Assembly (NCBI GenBank): GCA_934309475.1
Contig: CAKRDK010000003.1
Coordinates: 1 to 64,000 of the forward strand
DNA length: 64,000 bases
Source of the DNA: an uncultured Roseburia sp.
GTDB taxonomy: Bacteria > Bacillota > Clostridia > Lachnospirales > Lachnospiraceae
Direction of reading: 5' to 3'
Part shown: in pieces, positions 53,989 to 60,840 of the stretch
Position numbering within the stretch: the stretch's first letter is position 1
Layout: each line of letters begins with the position of its first letter
Translations under genes and position numbers: made by a program
Notes under the pieces: generated by a model
What the model saw: only the letters and a program-made list of their open reading frames with translations
Databases searched by the model: none
Told to the model about the DNA's origin: nothing

Positions 53989-54355
53989 TTAAAGCGTATT
54001 CCAAACAGCCGCATAAACACTCTTTCTTAATGCTGTATCTCCACCATCTTCAATATATATTCCATCTGCTGCCTTTTTGTAACAATATATTGCTACTACA
54101 GGTCTTACCATTGCCACCCTATCGTAATGATAATATGCATAAGCATGCGTATATAATTCTTGTGCAATTTCTAAAGCTGTCATTCCATGTATCCTTCCTG
54201 AATTAACCAGCATATTTCCTTGCGACATGCAAATATTCTTATTCAAATAATTCTGCGAGCAATTTACAATAATTTCCACCATAGATTTTTGACATTTCTT
54301 CCTCTTCCATAATGTAACATTTGTTTGGTAAAATACACTGTTCTCTTTCCATCAT
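53989..54355 (-). pseudogene. Precursor peptide 2, frameshifted just after the leader
   Basis: GAGGAG precedes ATGATG. The leader MMEREQCILPNKCYIM then EEEEMSKIYGG is a double-glycine type. The frame then continues only 11 residues (NYCKLLAELFE). Removing one base from the T3 run at plus 54263-54265 joins it to the frame NCSQNYLNKNICMSQGNMLV, giving a 121-aa precursor similar to precursor 1 (118 aa). Shared mature features: YLNKxICxSQG, TAxxxAQExYxHAxxYY and a C-terminal VW(N/E)T. As it stands only the leader plus a short tail would be made. Confidence 0.75.
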
Positions 54356-54429
54356 GTTTCTCCTCGCAATATATCATACATTCCAAATATCAAATCCTTA
54401 ATCTCATTATGTGTCACTGTACACAGCAT
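54352..54429 (-). pseudogene. C-terminal remnant of a second bPH-like immunity gene
   Basis: A 25-codon reading frame ending DLIFGMYDILRGET. This matches the end of the 150-aa protein at 51749 (GDIIKLYDILRGDIL). Its stop TGA overlaps the ATG of precursor 2. It shows that the precursor/bPH unit was once duplicated and partly deleted. Confidence 0.7.
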
Positions 54430-54473
54430 CCCTAAAATAAGGTTCGTGACATATTGTCCATGTTTTTATTCTT

Positions 54474-55112
54474 TTATTTTGTCTTCTTATATCCCTCTAC
54501 TTTCTCCTGCTGTGTCGGATTTCCTGTGGTTGCATCTAGTCCTTCTGGCAGGTATTCTTCCGGTATATATTTTTCATATGCAATATCCATTCCATAACCT
54601 GGGAAAATCATCTCAACATAGATAATGCGTAATGTTCCATCTGTAATTGCATATACAAACCCTTCATCATCTGCATTCATCGCCAAAACTTCATAATCTT
54701 TAAAACTGGTTGCACCATAATTTCCTATATAATCTGTAGATGTATATTCACTAAGACGCAACACTTCTGTCATATAATCCGTCTCTTCATAATCAATTAC
54801 AAGATACCCAAGATAATTTACATCCCATGGATTGTACGACATCATAAAGTAATTCTGCACATCCATACCGGCTGTTATTTCTTCCGGCCAGATTTCATCC
54901 ATTCCTCTTGCACTGAAATTGTCTATCGCATCGTCGCCGCTTCGTTGCTCAGCATACTGGCTTATATCCGTATACGTCTTTTCCGATGCCTTAGCACTAA
55001 TTTTTAAATAGACAACGATAGCCAGATAAACTACTACCGTTAAAGCAAAAATTACGATTATAGCAAATGCTACCTTCTTTCCAACGCTTTTATGTGTTTT
55101 TGTTTGACTCAT
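54474..55112 (-). CDS. Membrane-anchored protein, immunity-like paralogue 1
   Basis: 212 aa. N-terminal helix (FAIIVIFALTVVVYLAIVVY) and an external domain nearly collinear with the 213-aa protein at 47889 (both share SGDDAIDNFSARGMDEIWPE). AGGGAGG lies before the ATG. It is the gene directly after precursor 1 and is separated from it by a stem-loop. A protective function against peptide 1 is plausible; no catalytic motif is seen. Confidence 0.78.
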   Translation of the reverse strand: MSQTKTHKSVGKKVAFAIIVIFALTVVVYLAIVVYLKISAKASEKTYTDISQYAEQRSGDDAIDNFSARGMDEIWPEEITAGMDVQNYFMMSYNPWDVNYLGYLVIDYEETDYMTEVLRLSEYTSTDYIGNYGATSFKDYEVLAMNADDEGFVYAITDGTLRIIYVEMIFPGYGMDIAYEKYIPEEYLPEGLDATTGNPTQQEKVEGYKKTK

Positions 55113-55147
55113 ACTTTTACCTCCCTAATAAAGTTTTACTATATGTT

Positions 55148-55185
55148 TTCTTGGAATAGGCAAATATATATACCTACTCCAAGAA
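55148..55185 (-). other. Intercistronic stem-loop, precursor 1 / immunity-like gene 1
   Basis: TTCTTGGAGTAGG pairs with CCTATTCCAAGAA (13 bp, with one G-U pair that is valid only in minus-strand RNA). No terminal U run. It has the same position and design as the hairpin after precursor 3. Confidence 0.8.
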
Positions 55186-55202
55186 CTACTTTTGCTATAT
55201 AT

Positions 55203-55559
55203 TTATGACAGATTCCAGATTGTCTCCCATACAGCTTGATATTTGTCTACTGCATTTTCAAGGTCTACACCATTTGCTGCATGTGAATATACCAAATTAT
55301 CTAAAACCGGAATTTTTCCCAAAATCGCCAACTTATAATAAACCACCGCATGCCCATATATTTCTTGTGCAAGCTGCATTGCCGTCACATTTTTCCAATT
55401 ATGTGTCTGAACAATCCCCCTTCCTTGTGAAATACATATACTTTTGTTTAAATACGTCCTAGACATTCCTATATTTAGCCCTCCACTAATTAATTCCATT
55501 TCCTCTTCATTCAGTTTTACACAGCTTCTTGGCATTGTAATTATTTCTCTTTCTTTCAT
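55203..55559 (-). CDS. Precursor peptide 1 with double-glycine leader
   Basis: 118 aa from the ATG that has GGAG 9 nt upstream (the frame is open to 55577). Leader MKEREIITMPRSCVKL then NEEEMELISGG, the classic substrate for a C39 peptidase. The predicted mature part is about 90 residues (LNIGMSRTYLNKSICISQGR and onward) with one Cys, several aromatic residues and a helical C-terminal half (AVDKYQAVWETIWNLS). It resembles precursor 2 and no bacteriocin class I know. The transporter gene is directly upstream. Confidence 0.85.
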   Translation of the reverse strand: MKEREIITMPRSCVKLNEEEMELISGGLNIGMSRTYLNKSICISQGRGIVQTHNWKNVTAMQLAQEIYGHAVVYYKLAILGKIPVLDNLVYSHAANGVDLENAVDKYQAVWETIWNLS

Positions 55560-55609
55560 TTCTTTTGTCTCCTTCATTTATACATTATGTTTGTCACTTC
55601 TTCTCCTCA

Positions 55610-55625
55610 TCCGTTTGCAACCGGA
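55610..55625 (-). promoter_or_regulatory. Palindrome upstream of precursor 1
   Basis: TCCGGTTGCAAACGGA on the minus strand: a 16-bp near-perfect palindrome with a TTGCAA centre, sharing GGTTGCAAACGG with the site at 52692. A second inverted repeat, ATGTAAAA/TTTTACAT, lies at 55638-55656. Confidence 0.6.
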
Positions 55626-55667
55626 CTTAGAATATTTATGTAAAAGCTTTTTACATCCCATTCAAAT

Positions 55668-57902
55668 TTAGGTATAACTCATCTCATTTTCATCCACTAC
55701 ATCTACAGTTTCTTCTAGTTCTTCTTTTTCTTCCCGGACGCTAAAGTTTCCCTGTTGCATTTCCCACAAACGATAATATGTACCCCGCTTCTCCAGAAGT
55801 TCTTCGTGTGTACCCTGTTCCACAATCTCGCCCTTCTCCAGCACAATAATCTCATCGCATTTTTTTACAGTAGCAAGTCTGTGCGCGATAATTAACATTG
55901 ATTTCTCACGAAAGCGATTGTAAATCATGTCAAAAATAACATTCTCTGTGGCAAAATCCAAACTGCTTGTACTCTCATCCAAAATATAAAACTCATTCTT
56001 CTTCAAAAATGCCCGCGCCAAAGCAATACGCTGCTTCTCTCCACCACTCAGACCATTTCCAGCCTCTTCTAAATATGTGTAATACTGCATCGGAAGGCGT
56101 TTTATAAAATCATGTGCATCTGCTGCCTTTGCCGCCTCTTTTACCTCATCTAATGTGGCATTCCTTTTACTCACTCTGATATTGTCATATATGCTCTTTG
56201 AAAAAAGTTCAATGTTCTGTGGCACATAGGAAATTGCCTTGCGAAGTGATTCATTTGAAAATTCCTCAATATTTACTCCATCCAGCAGAATCTCCCCACT
56301 TTCAGGTTCATAGTATTTCAAAAGAAGCTTAGCTATGGTTGATTTGCCACTTCCGCTTGCGCCCACAAGTGCCACTTTTTTGCCTTTGGGAATACAAAAT
56401 GAAATCTGATTCAGGACAGGTCTTCTGTTTCCATAGCAAAATGTTACATTTTTTAATTCAATCGTTCCTTCTACCTTCTCTAATTCCTGATAATTCTCAT
56501 TTTCTGTTTCACTTTGTTCTCGCTCATAGTCTAAAATTTCAGAAATGCGCTTCATAGATATGTTTGCTTCCTGCAATGACAATTGTAAACTCACCAATCT
56601 TCCCACCGGATTCATGAAATACCCCGCCAGTGTCATGAATGCCATCATGCTCCCTAATGTAATATTCCCTTCCATCACCTGCATAATTCCGGTATACGTC
56701 AAAATCAAATTCCCCACTCCTGAAATTGCACTCGAAATGGTATTCTGTATATTAGAAAGCATCCCTTCCTTATATCCAATGCGAAGCGATTTTATATATT
56801 CCCGCTCAATATCCTCCAGTTCCGCATCTTCATTTGCATTTCCTTTTATAGTCTCTACCGCCCGTAAACCCTCGATAATCCGGGAATTCAAAATTGATGC
56901 CTGCTGCATCTGTTCCTCATTAATCTTTTTGTACGGCTGTTTAAAGATAAACACCAAAAGCACGCTGATAATTGTCATAAACAGAATAATGGAAAAAAGT
57001 GTCGTATTTTTCCGAAACAGGATTACCCCCGTTACCCCTGCCATTCCAATATCCATAACCAGCGTTAAAGCAATATTCGTAAACACATCCTTTATGGTAA
57101 ATGCATCCGAAAAACGTGTTGTAATATCCCCTGTTTTTCTCGTCGAGAAAAATTTCATTGGCAATTTGTAGATATGTTCAAAATATCCCAGCATAAGGGG
57201 AATATCGATTCGAATTGATAAGTACATCATCATCCACTGCCGTATGAACTCCACCGTTATCTGTACGATTGACACTCCAAGGAAAACCAGCAGCACCATC
57301 TTTAATGTATTTTCCTGTTTATAGGGTAATATTTCATCATAGATTACATTGTTAAAAATAGATGATACAATTCCTAACACTGTAATAAGAAAAGATGCCA
57401 GAATACCATAAAAAAATAATTTTTTCTGTGGCAGCAACAACCGAAGATACCGATTGAATATCTTTTCCCCCTTAATTTTCCCCTTTGAAAAATCCTGATT
57501 TGGCTTTAGTAAAAGCATTGCCCCAGTAAAGCTTTTATAAAACTCATCAATCTCCATTCTTATCAGGTCTTTCGCCGGATCCCCAACAATAACATATTTA
57601 CCTGACACCTTAAATACAACTACAAAATGGCTAAGTCCCTCTTTTGTTAATATATTTGCAATTGCCGGCAGCGTGTATTCACTTTCAAATCCTTCTCTGT
57701 CCACCCGTACCGCCTGTGCAACAAACCCCAGTTGTTCTGCACATTTACTCAATCCCAAAAGATTTGTTCCTTTTAAGTCCGTCCCCATCTTATCGCGAAG
57801 ATTTGTTATGGTTGTCTCCTTCTTATAATGAAGACATATCATCGCCAGACATGCTGCCGCACAGTCCGTCGCATCATGCTGCTTTACAAATGTATATCGC
57901 AT
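55668..57902 (-). CDS. Peptidase-containing ABC transporter (C39 peptidase, PCAT)
   Basis: 744 aa. Residues 1-135 are a C39 peptidase: catalytic Cys14 in HDATDCAAACLAM, His92 in LSHFVVVF and Asp108 in VIVGDPAKD. The membrane domain has about six helices. The ATPase has Walker A GASGSGKSTIAKLL, signature LSGGEKQRIALARAF, and YILDESTSSLDFA. Such proteins cut the leader after GG and export the mature peptide. It is next to precursor 1. It should work with the HlyD adaptor at 50 kb. All key residues are intact. Confidence 0.95.
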   Translation of the reverse strand: MRYTFVKQHDATDCAAACLAMICLHYKKETTITNLRDKMGTDLKGTNLLGLSKCAEQLGFVAQAVRVDREGFESEYTLPAIANILTKEGLSHFVVVFKVSGKYVIVGDPAKDLIRMEIDEFYKSFTGAMLLLKPNQDFSKGKIKGEKIFNRYLRLLLPQKKLFFYGILASFLITVLGIVSSIFNNVIYDEILPYKQENTLKMVLLVFLGVSIVQITVEFIRQWMMMYLSIRIDIPLMLGYFEHIYKLPMKFFSTRKTGDITTRFSDAFTIKDVFTNIALTLVMDIGMAGVTGVILFRKNTTLFSIILFMTIISVLLVFIFKQPYKKINEEQMQQASILNSRIIEGLRAVETIKGNANEDAELEDIEREYIKSLRIGYKEGMLSNIQNTISSAISGVGNLILTYTGIMQVMEGNITLGSMMAFMTLAGYFMNPVGRLVSLQLSLQEANISMKRISEILDYEREQSETENENYQELEKVEGTIELKNVTFCYGNRRPVLNQISFCIPKGKKVALVGASGSGKSTIAKLLLKYYEPESGEILLDGVNIEEFSNESLRKAISYVPQNIELFSKSIYDNIRVSKRNATLDEVKEAAKAADAHDFIKRLPMQYYTYLEEAGNGLSGGEKQRIALARAFLKKNEFYILDESTSSLDFATENVIFDMIYNRFREKSMLIIAHRLATVKKCDEIIVLEKGEIVEQGTHEELLEKRGTYYRLWEMQQGNFSVREEKEELEETVDVVDENEMSYT

Positions 57903-57952
57903 CTTTTTGTTCTCTTTCTCTTATTTTTACATATTAACTAATATTTTTTTAA

Positions 57953-58006
57953 TTACATACGAAAATTCATCCATAAATATTTTCCCATAAAATAAAAACA
58001 TGGCAC
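57953..58006 (-). CDS. Very short ORF, possible signal peptide gene
   Basis: A GTG placed 7 nt after GGAGG starts the 17-residue peptide MPCFYFMGKYLWMNFRM. A second frame from the ATG at 58001 gives a 24-residue peptide (MFLFYGKIFMDEFSYV and onward). One of the two is likely translated, since the Shine-Dalgarno (AGGAGGAG) is strong. It lies between the histidine kinase and the exporter, where quorum peptides are often found. No direct evidence of function. Confidence 0.4.
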   Translation of the reverse strand: MPCFYFMGKYLWMNFRM

Positions 58007-58079
58007 CTGTTCTCCTCCTTTATTTCTAAAGTAGCATAACAAATACCATGTTTCAATCATAACCCCGTGAACGCAGCTT

Positions 58080-59372
58080 TTAACCCCGCGAACGTAATGG
58101 CAAAATGACTTTTACACTAAATTTTTCTTCCGTAGATTGCCATAAAAAAATTCCATGATTTTTCTCTACGGTCTCTTTTATATTTCTTAATCCATACCCA
58201 TGATTTTTCGGATTTTCTTTGGTCGTTTTAGGCAATCCTTCTGCTCCCGCTCGTTTTTGCTGTTGCGCACTATTGTATACCTCTATGGAAAAATCCTCAT
58301 CCCCCATATGTACCTTGACCCCAATGTATTTTTCTTCTGTCTGTATCCTCTCTAGTTCTTCTATACTGTTTCGCATCAGGTTTGAAAAAATTGTGCACAA
58401 CTCTACCTGACCAATTGGAAGATTATCTATTAAAATTCCTTGTACCTTAATATCTATCTTCTCTGGCAGCACAGATAAATATTGATTTAATACAGCGTCC
58501 AAGACCATATTCCCTACACTGTAGCAGCGCTTCTGTATCTTTTTCATCTCTCCCTGCATTCCGGCAATATACTGTTTTACTGCGTCTATCTCTCCGCGCT
58601 CTGCCAACTCCTGAAGACACATAATATGGTTTGAGACATCATGCCGAAACTTTTTAGTGTCCTCTTCCTTTTGAATTACAGCCTCATAATAATTCTTTTG
58701 TGTCTCTTTCAACGTCCTCTCAACATCAAGATGATGCCTGATTTTTGCATTTGAATTATAAATATAAATTATAAATATAACAAGAGCTACCATACTCATC
58801 ATCGCCAATGCAGACAGCAACTGTATTATCCTTATAGAAACTGCACTCTTACTGCATTCTGCGAAAAAATTCAGTTCCGAAATCATCAATGGCATCGTAA
58901 CTGCCATTATCACACTCCCTGCATACAACGCGACTTGTCCTATTACTTGCAGTTTCTCATTTTTTCTTATACTAGTACTTTTTCGCAACAACAAAATAAG
59001 CCCATATAATACGCTGGAGCAAACATTACTAATCAACCATCTTATTACATCCTCCATCTCTTGTGGATACATCATTTCCACAAGCGTCTGCATGACGTAA
59101 TCTATACATAAAACAAAAAATATCAGCATCACACTGTAGGAAAGACGTTCCCGAAAACTTCCATCTACTGTCAAAAACAACCCTACCGCAATAATCGGCA
59201 CATTTATAATCTGTAAACTTCCTATGCTATCTGTAATACTTTCCAGAAAAATAAAACTGCATAGCATTACCGCCATGCCACAGTAACATTTTTTCCCCGG
59301 TTTATATCCTAACAATGCATATCCTGCCAAAATATATTTTGCTACTTCCAAAATCAAGTCAAAATAAATCAT
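58080..59372 (-). CDS. GHKL-family sensor histidine kinase (AgrC/ComD-like)
   Basis: 430 aa. About six N-terminal membrane helices (1-215), then a coiled linker, the phospho-acceptor FRHDVSNHIMCLQELAERG, and a GHKL ATPase with NLMRNSIEEL and NHGYGLRNIKETVEKNHG. This type senses peptides at the membrane and passes phosphate to LytTR regulators. The start overlaps the end of the regulator gene by 4 bp (ATGA). No AgrB or AgrD is in the window. Confidence 0.93.
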   Translation of the reverse strand: MIYFDLILEVAKYILAGYALLGYKPGKKCYCGMAVMLCSFIFLESITDSIGSLQIINVPIIAVGLFLTVDGSFRERLSYSVMLIFFVLCIDYVMQTLVEMMYPQEMEDVIRWLISNVCSSVLYGLILLLRKSTSIRKNEKLQVIGQVALYAGSVIMAVTMPLMISELNFFAECSKSAVSIRIIQLLSALAMMSMVALVIFIIYIYNSNAKIRHHLDVERTLKETQKNYYEAVIQKEEDTKKFRHDVSNHIMCLQELAERGEIDAVKQYIAGMQGEMKKIQKRCYSVGNMVLDAVLNQYLSVLPEKIDIKVQGILIDNLPIGQVELCTIFSNLMRNSIEELERIQTEEKYIGVKVHMGDEDFSIEVYNSAQQQKRAGAEGLPKTTKENPKNHGYGLRNIKETVEKNHGIFLWQSTEEKFSVKVILPLRSRG

Positions 59373-60058
59373 GCCTTATACTCCCTATATGCATTCTGAA
59401 ATTCCTTTTTCTTTCTTTGAGATACTTTCTTTGCGTCCCCATTAATTAAAATAACTCCCTTTTCGTAATGTTCAATTTGAGCTATATTGACAATGCACTG
59501 TCTATTAATGCGGAAAAATGTATTTCCTTCCAATTTCTTTTCTAACTCTGTTAAAGAGCTTTCCTTCCGATACTTTCCATCTTTTAGCATAAATTCAACC
59601 GAGCTTTCAGTTGCCTCAATATAAAGAATATCCCTGCACAAAATATTATATTTTTCTCTGTTTTTGTACACTTCTATTGTCTGATTTCCGCCTGCTGCAA
59701 TAAATGCTTCTCGTAGTGCTTCCCGTATTTCTTCCATTTCAAACGGTTTCGTCACAAACCGAAATGCATCAATATAAAAGGCTTCCTTGAACCGTTCCAC
59801 CATGCTGGTAGCAACAATAATTTTACAGTTATTTCCCTTTTGACGCAGTTTTTTCCCTGCTTCAATTCCATCCATTTCCGGCATCTCAATATCGAAAAAC
59901 AGAATATCCAAATCTTCTTCCGTTTCTAACAGTTCCTGTCCCCGCTGAAAAAATAGAATGTCCGCCCGCACTCCTGCTTCCCTTAAGCAGATTTCGACTT
60001 TCTGTTTCAATAGTTCACGTACAATCTGTTCGTCATCGCAAATCCCTATCTTTATCAT
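59369..60058 (-). CDS. LytTR-family response regulator
   Basis: 229 aa. Receiver domain (IGICDDEQIVRELLKQKVEI; phospho-Asp in LDILFFDIEMPEMDG; Lys in FVTKPFE) and a LytTR DNA-binding domain (ILYIEATESSVEFMLKDGKY; FFRINRQCIVNIAQIEHYE). It is expected to drive the island in response to the paired kinase. The likely binding sites are upstream of the precursor genes, where shared palindromes are seen. Confidence 0.94.
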   Translation of the reverse strand: MIKIGICDDEQIVRELLKQKVEICLREAGVRADILFFQRGQELLETEEDLDILFFDIEMPEMDGIEAGKKLRQKGNNCKIIVATSMVERFKEAFYIDAFRFVTKPFEMEEIREALREAFIAAGGNQTIEVYKNREKYNILCRDILYIEATESSVEFMLKDGKYRKESSLTELEKKLEGNTFFRINRQCIVNIAQIEHYEKGVILINGDAKKVSQRKKKEFQNAYREYKA

Positions 60059-60115
60059 AACGTAACGCTCCTTCTCCTGCGCTCCCGATATTCCTCATTC
60101 ATTCCCCTGACTACC

Positions 60116-60156
60116 ATTGTACACTAATTTGAGACGGATTACCAACTATATTGGTA
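60116..60156 (-). promoter_or_regulatory. Possible promoter and operator of the LytTR/GHKL operon
   Basis: TTGGTA, 18 bp, TACAAT on the minus strand. The inverted repeat TACCAA-N5-TTGGTA (60140-60156) covers the -35 element, which could be autoregulatory. Confidence 0.5.
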
Positions 60157-60163
60157 GATTTTG

Positions 60164-60826
60164 CTATGCATTTTCATTTTCTTTTTCGATTACATTTTTC
60201 AGTTCCACGAGCGAATCCACCTTGGCAAGAATGCGCTTCCATTCCTCGTCTGTCGGCTGTGTGAGGTCCGGCACCATAACGGGGCGGAGTCCTGCATCAC
60301 TCGCAGATTTGATTCCGTTTGGAGAGTCCTCGACGGCAATGCAGTCCTCCGGTTTTTCCCCAATCTGTTTGCAGGCATAGAGATAAATGTCCGGCGCCGG
60401 CTTTCCATTTTCCACCATAGTGGCGCAAATGACCCTGTCGAATTTCTCGTAGATACCGATTTCACTCAAATATGCTTTTGCACGCACTTCATCCGTTGCT
60501 GTTGCAACCGCTGTCTTGATGCCTTTTTCATGGAGATAATCTAAAATCTCATCCACGCCGGGCTTCTTCTCGATTCCCGTTTTAGCAAGCTGCGCATTCA
60601 TCAGTTCCTTGCGTCTGGCACGTATTTTTTCATAGTCAAATTCTTTTCCAAAAATGCTTTGCAGATATGGTCCTGCGTACTTTGCCGCAAGGCTTCGAAT
60701 CTGTAAGGCATGTTCGTTTGTCATCTCAAATCCGGCTTCCTTCGCCGCCTGCCTCCAGTAAATATTCAAATATTTCTCGGTGTCAATCAGGACACCGTCC
60801 ATGTCGAAAATAACTGCTTTTATCAT
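60164..60826 (-). CDS. HAD-superfamily hydrolase, beta-phosphoglucomutase-like
   Basis: 220 aa from the ATG with AGGAGAAAG upstream. Motif I FDMDGVLIDTE, motif II AVATAT, motif III KPAPDIYLYACK and motif IV VEDSPNGIKSA. The alpha-helical cap is between residues 18 and 85. The family includes sugar-phosphate phosphatases and beta-phosphoglucomutases; the substrate cannot be read here. It follows the VanS-like kinase by 14 bp and is probably in that operon. Confidence 0.92.
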   Translation of the reverse strand: MIKAVIFDMDGVLIDTEKYLNIYWRQAAKEAGFEMTNEHALQIRSLAAKYAGPYLQSIFGKEFDYEKIRARRKELMNAQLAKTGIEKKPGVDEILDYLHEKGIKTAVATATDEVRAKAYLSEIGIYEKFDRVICATMVENGKPAPDIYLYACKQIGEKPEDCIAVEDSPNGIKSASDAGLRPVMVPDLTQPTDEEWKRILAKVDSLVELKNVIEKENENA

Positions 60827-60840
60827 CGTTGCTTTCTCCT

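Noticed and set aside
47193..60058. Lantibiotic or other modified RiPP cluster
   Set aside because: No LanB/C/M, radical SAM, YcaO or other modification enzyme is present between the regulators and the terminator.
57903..60058. Classical agr quorum system
   Set aside because: AgrC/AgrA-like proteins are present, but no AgrB membrane protease and no AgrD-type peptide with an acidic tail.
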